From assembly GCA_039028155.1 (NCBI GenBank), contig JBCCIS010000020.1, positions 16,021-80,020 of the forward strand: 64,000 bases of DNA, in the 5' to 3' direction. This DNA is from Pseudomonadota bacterium (GTDB taxonomy: Bacteria; Pseudomonadota; Alphaproteobacteria; SP197). Each line of letters starts with the position of its first letter. Position 1 is the stretch's first letter. Below the pieces are notes generated by a model that was not told the origin of the DNA, made no database searches, and saw nothing but the letters and a program-made list of their open reading frames with translations. A program made the position numbers and the translations under genes. Below are positions 51,497 through 60,965 of the stretch, piece after piece.

Positions 51497-52129
51497 TCAT
51501 CCTCCGTGCACGATCACGCGGATCGGTGTCGGCGCGCCATCGTTGCATGGGTTGTTGACCTGCGGACAGTTCGATATCGCCACCAGCACGCGCATGGCGG
51601 CGGTCAGTTCGACATAGTCGCCGGCCGTCGACCGGCTGGTGGCGAAGACACCGGGTACGAGCGCACCGTCGGTGCCGACCGGCACGGAACAGAAGAAGTT
51701 GATGTTGGGCACCACGTCGCGCCAGCCGAGCCCGTGGGGCTCGATCGCCTTCAAAAAGTTCTCGCGGCAGCCGGGCACGCCCTCGACGCCATACAGCATG
51801 GCGTTGCTCCATGACGAACAGCAGCCGCCGATCGTGTCGTGACCGCCGCAGGTGTCGTCGGCGACCGTCATCATGGCGCGCGCCCGGTCGGAATAGAGCA
51901 CGGTGCCGGTGTTCAGCGTGATGTTGCCGGAGGCCTTCACCGTGTTCGGCGCGTTATAGCGCTCGCTCGGATCATCCGCGTTGTAGCACAGGAAGTCGAC
52001 GCCCTGGTGACCCTCCAGATCGACGATACGCAGGCATGCGCCCGCCTCGACCACGCCACTCCACGGCGCGCCAGGCGGCACGACATCGTCGCTTACAATT
52101 ATCGCGGGAGTAGCTTGTTCACGATCCAA
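51497..52129 (-). CDS. DUF1989 / urea carboxylase-associated family protein
   Basis: 210 residues. Family marks: GHQGVDFLCYNADDPSERYN, TLNTGTVLYSDRARAMM, DDTCGGHDTIGGCCSSWSN (metal or thiol ligands), NINFFCSVPVGTDG and ISNCPQVNNPC. These proteins lie next to urea carboxylase or amino acid catabolic genes. Operonic with the racemase-type gene, suggesting a shared degradation step. Confidence 0.87.
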   Translation of the reverse strand: MDREQATPAIIVSDDVVPPGAPWSGVVEAGACLRIVDLEGHQGVDFLCYNADDPSERYNAPNTVKASGNITLNTGTVLYSDRARAMMTVADDTCGGHDTIGGCCSSWSNAMLYGVEGVPGCRENFLKAIEPHGLGWRDVVPNINFFCSVPVGTDGALVPGVFATSRSTAGDYVELTAAMRVLVAISNCPQVNNPCNDGAPTPIRVIVHGG

Positions 52130-52203
52130 AACGAGCCTCCAGTGTCCTCTTTCCTTCGCTTCTCACTCTGCACCCGGTTTGTAGTCATTGGTTCAGAGGG
52201 TAG

Positions 52204-52698
52204 TCATTGCCCCTGTTTCTCTAAGTACTCGGTTACGATCCGCTTCATATCATCGTAACTGATCGGTCCAAGGGTCATGCCGAGAGTTGAGTGCGTGTTC
52301 AACTCACCAACGACCCGATACATGTCGACATGATAGAGCCGCTGATTTTGGCCTATCTCGCCCAGCTCGCGCGAAACATCGGTCGTGAAGTCGTAGGAGC
52401 CTTGAGAAATCGTGCTGGTGCCCATGCCTTCGGGTGACATGATCCAGAATGCGTGTATCCGACCATATGGGCCAACGAGTCGATCGTACGCATAGGCGTG
52501 TACGGTGGTGCCGTCCACCTCGAAAGTCTCGACGTAGTCGTACGTGCCAAACTGATCTCGACCATCTTCTTGGGCGTCAGCTACTCGGGGATCCGGCCAC
52601 GTCGACTGCTGGCCCGATGCTCCGGTACCCGACGTGCCGGCGCATGCAGCCAACCCAATCGTGCAGACTAGTGAGAGGAGGCACCTCTTGATCGCCAT
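52204..52698 (-). CDS. Putative lipoprotein
   Basis: 164 residues. Signal and lipobox: LLSLVCTIGLAAC, lipidated Cys near residue 19. The mature part is a soluble domain with FGTYDYVETFEVDGTTVHAY and LYHVDMYRVVGEL; no known family. Lower GC than its neighbours. Confidence 0.65.
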   Translation of the reverse strand: MAIKRCLLSLVCTIGLAACAGTSGTGASGQQSTWPDPRVADAQEDGRDQFGTYDYVETFEVDGTTVHAYAYDRLVGPYGRIHAFWIMSPEGMGTSTISQGSYDFTTDVSRELGEIGQNQRLYHVDMYRVVGELNTHSTLGMTLGPISYDDMKRIVTEYLEKQGQ

Positions 52699-52795
52699 GG
52701 CGGCCCACTCCGAATGGTTGACCTATTAGGTAGCGATGCATCTTGACGTGTCAACGACAACGTATGATGTCGGTTTGCGTGTTAATGCCGTGTTT

Positions 52796-53509
52796 TCAAT
52801 AACAATCCAGCAGAGGACCGAGCTGGCCGATGCGGCGCTGTAGCACATCGGCGTGGCTTACCTGGCTTGATGTCGGGTTCGACGCCGAACGGTTGAGCGG
52901 GTTGGGCAGGACCGTCGCGAGCAGGGCGGCCTCGCGCTGGCTCAGATTGGCCGCCGACTTGCCGAAGTAATGCTGGGCCGCCGCTTCGGCGCCGTAGACG
53001 CCGCCCGACCACTCGACGATGTTCAGGTAGACCTCCAGGATGCGCTGCTTGCTCCAAAGGAGGTCGATCAGGACCGCGAGCCAGGCCTCGATACCCTTGC
53101 GGATGAAGCTGCGCGCCGGCCACAAGAAGAGGTTCTTCGCCGTCTGTTGCGTGATCGTGCTGGCGCCGCGCAAGTTGCCGCCGTCCTGATAGGTCGCAAC
53201 CGCTTTTTCGATCTGATCCCAATCGAAACCGCGGTGAATGCAGAAGTTGTTGTCCTCGGCCGCGATCACGGCGGCCGGCAGGTTGGTTGAGATGTCGTCA
53301 AGCGCGACCCACTGCTTGTCGATCCCATAGCCTTCAGACTGGCGGATCAGCATCAAGGGCGTCACCGGCGGCGGCACGGCGGCAAACAAGGCAATCAGCA
53401 GAACCGGCAGAACGACGACCACGGCGAACAGCATGACAAGCAGCCGCTGCCACAGCCGCATGCGCCGCCTGGGCGGGCGTTTCTTGTTGCCGTTTTTTAC
53501 TTTCGCCAT
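52796..53509 (-). CDS. mtgA: Monofunctional peptidoglycan glycosyltransferase
   Basis: 237 residues. Basic N terminus, one membrane anchor (LLVMLFAVVVVLPVLLIALF), then the GT51 fold: catalytic Glu in IAAEDNNFCIHRGFDWD, GASTITQQTAKNLFLWP, RILEVYLNIVEWSGGVYGAE and REAALLATVLPNPLN. Polymerises lipid II in the periplasm. Ordinary length. Confidence 0.93.
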   Translation of the reverse strand: MAKVKNGNKKRPPRRRMRLWQRLLVMLFAVVVVLPVLLIALFAAVPPPVTPLMLIRQSEGYGIDKQWVALDDISTNLPAAVIAAEDNNFCIHRGFDWDQIEKAVATYQDGGNLRGASTITQQTAKNLFLWPARSFIRKGIEAWLAVLIDLLWSKQRILEVYLNIVEWSGGVYGAEAAAQHYFGKSAANLSQREAALLATVLPNPLNRSASNPTSSQVSHADVLQRRIGQLGPLLDCY

Positions 53510-53564
53510 GCCCCACCTTTACCGGAAGGCAGGCGGATGGCCAACGCGGTCGTTTCAGGGTGGG

Positions 53565-54143
53565 CTATTGCGCCGCAGCGGCGGTGTTGGCGTTGTGGAT
53601 CGCGATGGCGTCCATCAAGGCCGGCGATAGACAGTCATAGGGCTCAAGGCCCAGATCACGGAGCCGCTGTCTGATGGTCGGCATGTCATCGGGGTCCGTG
53701 CCGGCTTCGATGATCGACGACACATAACCCGCGAACTGCGGTGCTTGCCAGCCGGTCTCACCCGACAACTCGGTATGGACGAAGTCCAGCCCGAAGAAGG
53801 GGTGGTTCTCTTCCTCGATGCGACCAAGCATATGCACGCCGCACGCTTTGCAAGCGTAGCGCTGGATAGCGGCCTCGGGATCGACGACGGCAAGCTTGTC
53901 GCCGTTCTTTGTCACCGTCACATCGTCACGCGCCACCATGGCGACCATCGAAAAGAGCGCGCCCGGCGGCCTCCAACTCGTCGTGCAGCCGCTTAGATGA
54001 TTATGGGCCACCTGACTCGCGACCACGACCTCAACGGCATCGGTTGCGCAGTGACAAACAAGCGTACCGCCCCGAAAGCTCTCGTTGCCCTTGGTCAGCC
54101 CGTTGTCGACGTCCGGATGTAGGGAAGAGGCTGCGGCCATCAC
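53565..54143 (-). CDS. Gfa/GFA-type zinc protein (S-(hydroxymethyl)glutathione synthase-like)
   Basis: 192 residues. Zinc ligands Cys30 and Cys32 ([12 protein letters not shown]), Cys53 (LSGCTTSWR), Cys97 and Cys100 ([11 protein letters not shown]), the GFA pattern, with [15 protein letters not shown] and [13 protein letters not shown] downstream as in S-(hydroxymethyl)glutathione synthase. Role in formaldehyde handling is possible; no alcohol dehydrogenase gene is adjacent. Confidence 0.8.
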   Translation of the reverse strand: MMAAASSLHPDVDNGLTKGNESFRGGTLVCHCATDAVEVVVASQVAHNHLSGCTTSWRPPGALFSMVAMVARDDVTVTKNGDKLAVVDPEAAIQRYACKACGVHMLGRIEEENHPFFGLDFVHTELSGETGWQAPQFAGYVSSIIEAGTDPDDMPTIRQRLRDLGLEPYDCLSPALMDAIAIHNANTAAAAQ

Positions 54144-54238
54144 GGTGATCCTTCCATGGTCCTTGTCGCAAGAGGCGGCCGGCCAGGCGCATACGAATAC
54201 TGCGCCCGGCCCGCCGTGTCCTCAACGCAAAACACCGG

Positions 54239-54496
54239 TCAGCGGTTGTCGATCTGGGGCCTGACGGCGCCAAGACCCTTGCGTGTGATGCGATAGGGTC
54301 GACTGTTCTGCGAGGCGATCAGGCCCTTGCGCTTCAGCGCGCGGAACACCGCCATGGTGCAGTTGGTCAAAAGCCAGCCTTCGCGGGTTACACACTCGAT
54401 CTCGGCAATCTTTCCTTTCGCATCGCGCTCATAACGAATTATGGCGCCTTGCGCGAGCGCGTGGAGCACGCGCTGCTGGTCGCGGGAAATGTTCAC
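54239..54496 (-). CDS. yjhX: YjhX-family toxin-like protein
   Basis: 85 residues that match the YjhX family along their whole length: [18 protein letters not shown], the [17 protein letters not shown] middle and [20 protein letters not shown] at the end. Winged-helix-like. Described in Escherichia coli as the toxin of a YjhX/YjhQ pair; no antitoxin-like gene is next to it here, so it may be a DNA-binding regulator instead. Confidence 0.88.
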   Translation of the reverse strand: MNISRDQQRVLHALAQGAIIRYERDAKGKIAEIECVTREGWLLTNCTMAVFRALKRKGLIASQNSRPYRITRKGLGAVRPQIDNR

Positions 54497-54717
54497 GATT
54501 TCGGTCCGTTGTCATACAGGAACGCCGCCGCGCGCCGGTCGCGGACGCAGGCGCGGTCCGCGGGCCAAGCCCACGACGGGGGTTCAAGACGACGGGTCTA
54601 CGAAAGACGGAAACCCGTCAGCCGATGACAACGGCCTCTGGCATAAACTCTCCGCAAGGAATGCGGTGCGTTCTAACCGCTCAGTGCGCGCCAGGCAAGG
54701 TGTATCAGGGAAAAGGG

Positions 54718-54746
54718 AAGGGGCGCCGCGACCGGCGGCGCCCCTT
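54718..54746 (-). terminator. Terminator hairpin after the peptide ABC operon
   Basis: AAGGGGCGCCGC (54718-54729) pairs perfectly with GCGGCGCCCCTT (54735-54746). Read on the minus strand it is followed by TTCCCTTTTCCC. Ten bases past the stop of the substrate-binding gene. Confidence 0.7.
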
Positions 54747-54755
54747 CAAGGGTCC

Positions 54756-56381
54756 TTACTGGACCGACGTCGAATAGACGTAATCGTAGTGCACGGGGAT
54801 GTGCACGGGGTCGACGAAGATCTCGTCGGTCTCACCGGCGATCGCGCCGGAGTGCATCGTGAAGCGTTGTTCGTTGAACACCGGCACCCACGGCGCATCG
54901 TCCATGATCGCAATGAAGATGGAACGCCACTTCTCCAACCTGGCTTCGGCGTCGGCCGGGTCGGTCATGCCGTCGGCTTCGGCCGCCATGGCGTCGAGTT
55001 CTTCGTTGCAGTACCACGCCCAGTTCCAGCCACCCGGCACAGCGCCGCCACAACCCAGGATCGGACCATAGAAGTTGGAGGGATCCGGGAAGTCGGCGAT
55101 CCACGCCATGCCGCCCGACCAGATCATCGGCGCCTGATCTTCCTCGCCACCAGCCGCGATAACGGTCGACTGCGCCAGCGACTTGATGTCGGCGTTGATG
55201 CCGATCGCCGCCAGGTCCTGTTGGATCGCCTGGGCGATGCGCGGGTTGGGGTCGGTGTTCATCACGTAGAGCTCGGTGTCGAACCCGTCGGCGAAACCGG
55301 CCTCGGCCAACAGCGCCTTGGCTGCTTCGGGGTCATAGGCATAACCCTCGTACGCTGTGTCGTAACCCGGCATGGCGGGCGGCAGCGGCTGGTTCGCCGG
55401 CACCGCGCGGCCGTTGACGATCTGCACGATACGGTCCTTGTTGATCGCCATGTTGACGGCCTGGCGCACCTGCTGATTGTCGAACGGCGCCATGCGCGTG
55501 TTCATGGTGATGTAGCCGGTGTGCAACTGGCCGCCTTCGATGACGTTGTCTTTCCAGTCGCTGTCCATGACTTCCAGGAACTGCGCCGGCGGGATGCCGT
55601 CGCCCAGGATGTCGACCTCGTCACGCTGCAGACGCAACAACGCGACCGACGGTTCCTGGCCGACCTGGAACTCGATGCGGTCAAGCCGCGGCAGGTCGGG
55701 GTCGTAGTAGTCGGGGTTGCGCTCGAAGATGACGTGCTGGCCCAATGTCCAGTCGGTCATCTTGAAAGCGCCCGTGCCGACCGGGTGGGTGCCGAAGTCC
55801 GCACCGTGTTCCTCGACAACTTCCTTCGGCACGACGAACGAGAAGTTGATCGCCATGACATGCAGGAACGTGGCGTCGGGCTGCGAAAGCTTGATCTCAA
55901 CGGTCTTCGGATCGATCACCGTGACACCCGACAGGCTGTCGGTGTTGCCGGCGGCCAAGTCGTCGAAACCCTCGATGCTCCAGAAGAAACCCTGGCCGGG
56001 ACTTTGCGTCGCCGGGTCAACGACACGCTCTAGCGAGTACTTCACATCGTCGGCGGTCATCTCGCGTCCGTTGTGGAACTTGACGCCGTCGCGCAGCGTG
56101 AACGTATAGGTCAGGCCGTCATCGGAGATCGAATAGCTCTCCGCCAGGTCCGGACGCAACACTGTGGAGCCGGGCTCGTAATCCATCAGGCCATCGAACA
56201 GGCTCTTGATCATCGACCAGTTCTGCCAGTCGTAACCGATGGCCGGGTCCAGCGTCGAAACGTCGTCCTTATAGGTGACGATCATTTGGCCGCCATGTTC
56301 GGGTCCCGCCTGCGCGCTTGGCGCAGCCAGACCCAGCGAGAGCGCCAACGCGGCGACGCCCGCCAATAGTGTCTTTCTCAT
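54756..56381 (-). CDS. Peptide-type ABC transporter substrate-binding protein (family 5)
   Basis: 541 residues from ATG 56381 (GGAGG before). Signal peptide to about residue 25 (AQAG). SBP family 5 marks: DVSTLDPAIGYDWQNWSM, YTFTLRDGVKFHNGREMTADD, HPVGTGAFKMTDW and TRMAPFDNQQVRQAVNMAIN. Binds a di- or oligopeptide or similar solute in the periplasm. First gene of the operon 56381-to-54756-side reading order DppC-, DppB-, binding protein; note the binding protein is promoter-distal. Confidence 0.9.
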   Translation of the reverse strand: MRKTLLAGVAALALSLGLAAPSAQAGPEHGGQMIVTYKDDVSTLDPAIGYDWQNWSMIKSLFDGLMDYEPGSTVLRPDLAESYSISDDGLTYTFTLRDGVKFHNGREMTADDVKYSLERVVDPATQSPGQGFFWSIEGFDDLAAGNTDSLSGVTVIDPKTVEIKLSQPDATFLHVMAINFSFVVPKEVVEEHGADFGTHPVGTGAFKMTDWTLGQHVIFERNPDYYDPDLPRLDRIEFQVGQEPSVALLRLQRDEVDILGDGIPPAQFLEVMDSDWKDNVIEGGQLHTGYITMNTRMAPFDNQQVRQAVNMAINKDRIVQIVNGRAVPANQPLPPAMPGYDTAYEGYAYDPEAAKALLAEAGFADGFDTELYVMNTDPNPRIAQAIQQDLAAIGINADIKSLAQSTVIAAGGEEDQAPMIWSGGMAWIADFPDPSNFYGPILGCGGAVPGGWNWAWYCNEELDAMAAEADGMTDPADAEARLEKWRSIFIAIMDDAPWVPVFNEQRFTMHSGAIAGETDEIFVDPVHIPVHYDYVYSTSVQ

Positions 56382-56416
56382 GATCTCCTCCTCGGTTGTT
56401 GAACGACAAAAAAACG

Positions 56417-57337
56417 CTAACCAAGTCTGACACGCGGATCGAACCATGATGTCGCGATGTCGGCGATGAGATTGCCAAGCACGATGGCGACGGCCGCCAC
56501 CAGCGTTACGCCCATGATGATCGGGATATCGATGCGCTGAATGGCCTGCCACGCCAACTGGCCGATGCCGGGCCAGCCGAACACGGATTCGACGACCACC
56601 GCGCCGCTCATGAAGATGCCGATATCCAAACCGATCATGGCGATCATCGGTAGCGCCGCGTTGCGCAAGCCGTGCACCAAGACGACCCGCCGTTCGCCCG
56701 CACCCTTGGCGCGCGCCGTGCGGATATAGTCTTGGTTCAGCACATCGATCATGCTGGAGCGGGTAATGCGCGAGTACCAACCGCCACCTGCTATGCCCAG
56801 GGTCAGCGCCGGTAAGATGAGGTGACTGAGCGATCCGTAGCCGCCCAGCGGAAACCAATCGAGCAGATTGGCGAAGACATAAATTAGCAACAACCCGACG
56901 ACGAACTGTGGTGCCGAGACGCCGGCAAACGACATGATCATGACGCTCTTGTCGGCTATTCGCCCGCGTCTGGCCGCCGCGTAGATGCCGGCGGGCAGAC
57001 CGATCATAAGCTCGAACACGATGGCGCCCACCATCAACAGAAGCGTCGCCGGCAGCCGGCTCCAGATCAGCGTCGCGACCTCCGTCTTCTGGACATAGGA
57101 GCGGCCCAGATCGCCTTGCACCAGGTTGCCCAGGTAGCGGGCGTACTGGACCGGGATCGGCTGGTCGAGGCCGAGCTGATGGCGGATCGATTCGACTGTC
57201 GCCGCGGTCGCGCTGCGCCCGGCTATCATGCGCACGGGATCGGCCGGCACCAGAAACGACAGGATGAAGGTGATCATGGTGATGCCGATAAGAATCACCA
57301 CCGATTGCCCCAGACGGCGCGCCAGGAAACTAAGCAT
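56417..57337 (-). CDS. Peptide-type ABC permease (DppB-like)
   Basis: 306 residues, six spans. Conserved start RRLGQSVVILIGITMITFIL, the DQPIPVQYARYLGNLVQGDLGRSY loop (split by its turn) and EAA-like YIRTARAKGAGERRVVLVHG. Its ATG overlaps the stop of the DppC-like gene by one base. Confidence 0.9.
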   Translation of the reverse strand: MLSFLARRLGQSVVILIGITMITFILSFLVPADPVRMIAGRSATAATVESIRHQLGLDQPIPVQYARYLGNLVQGDLGRSYVQKTEVATLIWSRLPATLLLMVGAIVFELMIGLPAGIYAAARRGRIADKSVMIMSFAGVSAPQFVVGLLLIYVFANLLDWFPLGGYGSLSHLILPALTLGIAGGGWYSRITRSSMIDVLNQDYIRTARAKGAGERRVVLVHGLRNAALPMIAMIGLDIGIFMSGAVVVESVFGWPGIGQLAWQAIQRIDIPIIMGVTLVAAVAIVLGNLIADIATSWFDPRVRLG

Positions 57338-58188
57338 CAGTCGCGCCCCCGTTGCGTCGGGTCGAGCGCGTCGCGCAATGCATCACCCACCAGATTGAAT
57401 GACATGGCGAGCAACAGAATCGCCCCGCCAGGGAAGAACACCAGCCACGGTGCGTGCAGGAAGTAAGACTGGCTCTCGAAGATGATGCCGCCCCAGGACG
57501 GCGTTGGCGGCTGCACGCCGATGCCTAGGAACGACAGCGTCGCCTCCAACAGCACCGTCGTGGCGATCCCCAGCGTGCTCCACACCAGAAGCGTCGGAAC
57601 AAGCTGCGGCAGAATGTGACACAGCACCAGTCTCGGCCACGCCGCACCCAGCGAGCGTGCCGCCAGGACAAAATCACGCTCGGCCAGCGATCGGGTCTGG
57701 CCATAGACAACACGGGCTATCTGCACCCAGTTCACCAGCGCGATCACCAGGGCGACGATCCACAGACTTGGCGTCAGGATCGCCGCCAGCGCGATCGCCA
57801 GCAAAAGGGCGGGGAAGGCCATCATGAGATCGGTGAAGCGCATGATCAACGAGCCGACCCAACCGCCGACGAAGCCGGCGATGGTGCCCAGCGTCGTGCC
57901 GATCAGGACGGCGGCCGCATTGGCGACGACACCGATGATCAGGGAGGCCTGCGCGCCATAGACCAGGCGCGAGAAAAGATCGCGGCCCAAAAGGTCCGTG
58001 CCCAGCCAGAACTCGGCATCCGGCGGGCGTGGTGCGCCGGCCAGCGTCAGCCCCTCGAAGAACTGTTCGTTGGGATTGTAGGGCGCGACGATCGGGGCGC
58101 CTAACGCGGCGACGACGATGATCAGGATCACCACCGCTCCCACCAATGCCGCCTTGTCTCTGGCAAAGCGTCGCCAGACGTCACCCAT
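57337..58188 (-). CDS. Peptide-type ABC permease (DppC-like)
   Basis: 283 residues, six spans. FWLGTDLLGRDLFSRLVYGA, EAA loop DFVLAARSLGAAWPRLVLCH, and GIGVQPPTPSWGGIIF are DppC marks. Promoter-proximal gene of the operon. No Dpp-type ATPase gene follows in the window, so the ATPase must be encoded elsewhere. The 345-base gap upstream (58189-58533) holds no gene I can support. Confidence 0.9.
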   Translation of the reverse strand: MGDVWRRFARDKAALVGAVVILIIVVAALGAPIVAPYNPNEQFFEGLTLAGAPRPPDAEFWLGTDLLGRDLFSRLVYGAQASLIIGVVANAAAVLIGTTLGTIAGFVGGWVGSLIMRFTDLMMAFPALLLAIALAAILTPSLWIVALVIALVNWVQIARVVYGQTRSLAERDFVLAARSLGAAWPRLVLCHILPQLVPTLLVWSTLGIATTVLLEATLSFLGIGVQPPTPSWGGIIFESQSYFLHAPWLVFFPGGAILLLAMSFNLVGDALRDALDPTQRGRD

Positions 58189-58533
58189 GCCGTGCCTTCC
58201 CCCTCAAACAACGCCAGTTCGGGCCAATCTGACCCGAATGCCTGGACGTGCCTGCCTTACGTATCCCGGGAGCCGCTCCGGCGCCGCCAGCACGGCGGCA
58301 TGACGCCTCGACCCCCCTGTCTCCCCAGAACGGGGAAGGTTGTGAGTATCGGGCTTTATGGCCTTACCGCCAAGTGGTGACCGCAGTCTCTATCGGCCGA
58401 ATGTGCCAACGCCGTGAAGCGCAAGCGCGAAGACGTGATTGAATGTGTCTGGTCCAAACCTCTGTTGTGGCCGGTAATTGTCGGAGATGACAGGCAACGG
58501 GGAAGGCCTTTCAACGACTCGGAGACTTCCGAC

Positions 58534-58671
58534 ATGAAACGCATCGCAGTGCTTCTTGTCCTGTTCGGTCTCGTCACCGGCATCGCGGCATGCGCGGTTT
58601 CAGAGGGCGGCACCGACTATGGCAACTCTCGCGGCACCTTTAACAAAGGTCACGATGGCGGCCGACGTTAG
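58534..58671 (+). CDS. Tiny lipoprotein
   Basis: 45 residues from ATG 58534. Signal and lipobox ACAV (VTGIAAC) with the lipidated Cys at residue 20; the mature part is 26 Gly/Asn/Asp-rich residues ending in RR. Entericidin-like size. A second, similar gene follows at 58787. Confidence 0.55.
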   Translation: MKRIAVLLVLFGLVTGIAACAVSEGGTDYGNSRGTFNKGHDGGRR

Positions 58672-58786
58672 TTCGTCAGTCCGGTAAACACGCGCTCACG
58701 CGCAGTCGTGAACGAATGTGTGCTGGGCTTTAGCTGTAATCACGCCCGGCGGGCCCCACCTCAGTCGAACCGATTGGATTGACTTG

Positions 58787-58957
58787 ATGGATGGAAAACC
58801 GATGAACCGCTTGGCCTCTTTTGTCGTTCTCGTTGGCCTCGGCTTGGCGACGGCCGCCTGTGCGACGTCGTTGGACGACACAAACAGCGTCACCTATCAC
58901 AACGAGTTCCAGGAGTACCGCGCCGACAAAACCGTTGACCGGGGCCGCGGCAACTGA
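58787..58957 (+). CDS. Tiny lipoprotein, second copy
   Basis: 56 residues from ATG 58787, or 51 from ATG 58802. LATAACATS lipobox, then a polar tail with Asn, Tyr and Asp ending RGRGN. Same layout as the gene at 58534 (leader of like length, short G/N/R tail), so likely a diverged tandem duplicate. Function unknown. Confidence 0.55.
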   Translation: MDGKPMNRLASFVVLVGLGLATAACATSLDDTNSVTYHNEFQEYRADKTVDRGRGN

Positions 58958-59073
58958 CGACGCGCTGGGTCAGCTCCCCGCATGGATCCGGGTGCTCCCG
59001 ATGTTGATTGGGTCACCACGTTCCAAGTCTTGGGCGTTGCGTCCCTGAGCCGCACAGCGGTGATTGGATTAGC

Positions 59074-60024
59074 TCAGGTTGGCGGTGGCCTGCCTGTTGG
59101 GTGATGCGGTTGACGGCGCTTGCGGCGAAAGACGGCGAGGCCGCCGGCAATAACGGCAATAACGACGAACCATGCCTTCTTCAGCACAAGTACGAGAAAG
59201 GCGATGACGGCGGCGACGACACCTTTCGACTTCGATGACGATGCGCCCACGGTCGTTGCGACCAGCGACGCGATACCGAAACCTGCCAACAGATCGCCGG
59301 TCTCGTAGTCGGCGTATCGTTGGCCGGGCATGAACGTAAGCCTGTTCGCGATCTCGGTAAGTTCGTCGCTGTTGGCCATGTAGTACTGCGGTGTCACGAC
59401 CCAGGTGACCATTTCGAGGCCCTGTCGACCAAGCTTCAGGGCGACGGCGTTCAAAAGCGTCACGTCCGCCGTTTGGGCTTCGATCACCCAGTAGACCATG
59501 CCGGCATCGCGATCGAGCGTCGGCTGGGTCACCCAGCCGCGAACCCAGACCTCGGGAATGCCGACCTCGCGACGGGTCCGGTTGGCGTCGTCCGTGGCGC
59601 GTTTGATGCCTTCCATCAGGTCATCGGGATCAACGTCCGTCCAATCGTCGAGCGTCACGTAGCCGATGTCCGAATAGGCATAGTAGGCTTCGCTTATCTC
59701 GACATTGTCGATCAGGACCGCCTCGATCTGCTCGCGCGCCTCTCCGTTCACCAACTCGAAGTACGTTCTGGCGTCGTCGCCAAGGATCAGGGCAAATCGT
59801 TCATCGAGCTCGATCTGGCGCCCGGTTTGGCCGATAGCGTAAACGCCGGGCTCATTGATCCAGTCGAGGTTCAGGAGCTCTGACAGAAGAGCAAGCTCCG
59901 CATCACTCAGAGCCTCGCCGCCGTTCGCGTCGTCAGCATGGCCGGGTGCCACGGCCAGAATGGCCACGACCGCGAAGGCTGCCAATCGCGTGAAGCCAAA
60001 TCGGTTCGCAAGTCCAAGGGCCAT
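59074..60024 (-). CDS. DUF2167-family membrane protein
   Basis: 316 residues from ATG 60024 (GGGAGACG before). Signal peptide to about residue 31; the body has LDDWTDVDPDDLMEGIKRAT, the DUF2167 pattern IPEVWVRGWVTQPTLD and WVIEAQTADVTLLNAVALKL, and ends in two spans (VVAAVIAFLVLVLKKAWFVV and IAVIAGGLAVF) with a basic tail. Function of the family is unknown. Confidence 0.85.
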   Translation of the reverse strand: MALGLANRFGFTRLAAFAVVAILAVAPGHADDANGGEALSDAELALLSELLNLDWINEPGVYAIGQTGRQIELDERFALILGDDARTYFELVNGEAREQIEAVLIDNVEISEAYYAYSDIGYVTLDDWTDVDPDDLMEGIKRATDDANRTRREVGIPEVWVRGWVTQPTLDRDAGMVYWVIEAQTADVTLLNAVALKLGRQGLEMVTWVVTPQYYMANSDELTEIANRLTFMPGQRYADYETGDLLAGFGIASLVATTVGASSSKSKGVVAAVIAFLVLVLKKAWFVVIAVIAGGLAVFRRKRRQPHHPTGRPPPT

Positions 60025-60218
60025 GTGTCGTCTCCCGCAGATATCGTTGCTCTGCTTGCGCGCCCGTCGCGACCACATCGCACGGCGCGACGCTGACGAT
60101 TATGGGAGACGGGAATTGCCCGTCCAGCGTGCATAAGTGTGATTGTCTTAAGGCTTTGGTGGTAGATCAGTTGGTTGCGTTCCGCCGTAACTTAGTGAAA
60201 ACACGGCGGTTTTGGCAG

Positions 60219-60938
60219 CTATCGCGCCTCGAACCAGGCGTTGAAGCGGGCCAGCAGGTCGGCCTCGTCCTTGGCGAACATGGCGACCTTTTCGACGCGG
60301 GTATAGGGTTCGTCCGGCTTGACGGCGCATAGAAGGCCGTTGGTGACCTGCTGTTGGTAGACCGCCTCGATCGAGTCGGTGAACATCACGTCCGCGCGTT
60401 TGTCGAACAGATAGACGAACGGCTGCTCGTTATCCGGCACGATGATCAAGACGGCATTCATCAGCTTGGCGAGCGCGAACTGCGCGTTGGTGCCGCCCCG
60501 GTTCTCGACCACGGTGGTGCCCGTCTGATCGATCGCCTCGATCGACCCGTAGCGGTCCTCCTCGCCACAGCGCACCAGCGCGACCTTACCGGTTTCCTCG
60601 ATGGTGACGGAGAGCAGGGCGTCCTGGGCGCGCTGGCGGGTGCGCGAGATCCCGCCGATGGCGACATCGAACTTGCCGGCCAACAGGTCCGCGGTCAGCG
60701 TCGGCCAGGTCGTCGGCACGAAAAGCAGCGTCAGGTCTTCATCATCGGCAAACGCCTTGATCAGGTCGATATCGCGGCCGCTGAACGTGTTTGTCGCGCT
60801 GTCGTACCAGGTGAGCGGCTTGTAGTCGCCCGTCGTGCCGACGACGAGCGTGTCGGCCCGCGCCGTCCCAAGTGCGATGGCAAGCACGAGGGCGAACAGA
60901 GAAATCAGGGCTCTTGGTCTCATGTGCGCCATCGTCAT
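60219..60938 (-). CDS. Periplasmic solute-binding family 3 protein, PheC (cyclohexadienyl dehydratase)-like
   Basis: 239 residues from ATG 60938 (GTGAGG before). Signal peptide to about residue 27. The mature start LVVGTTGDYKPLTWYDSATN and GRDIDLIKAFADD, with VENRGGTNAQFALAKLMNA, agree with PheC-type proteins, which turned the family 3 binding fold into a prephenate/arogenate dehydratase. A plain amino acid receptor is the alternative. No ABC permease is adjacent, which favours the enzyme. Operonic with 60966. Confidence 0.7.
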   Translation of the reverse strand: MTMAHMRPRALISLFALVLAIALGTARADTLVVGTTGDYKPLTWYDSATNTFSGRDIDLIKAFADDEDLTLLFVPTTWPTLTADLLAGKFDVAIGGISRTRQRAQDALLSVTIEETGKVALVRCGEEDRYGSIEAIDQTGTTVVENRGGTNAQFALAKLMNAVLIIVPDNEQPFVYLFDKRADVMFTDSIEAVYQQQVTNGLLCAVKPDEPYTRVEKVAMFAKDEADLLARFNAWFEAR

Positions 60939-60965
60939 CTCAAACCTCACATCACAGATCTCACG

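Noticed and set aside
54661..54685. GTGCGTTCTAACC as a fifth copy of the inverted-end element
   Set aside because: Only seven bases match the end, with no core and no partner end nearby.
58189..58533. Short open frames in the 345-base gap before the tiny lipoprotein gene
   Set aside because: No ribosome-binding sites, Arg/Pro/Ala-rich random composition and no recognisable domain.
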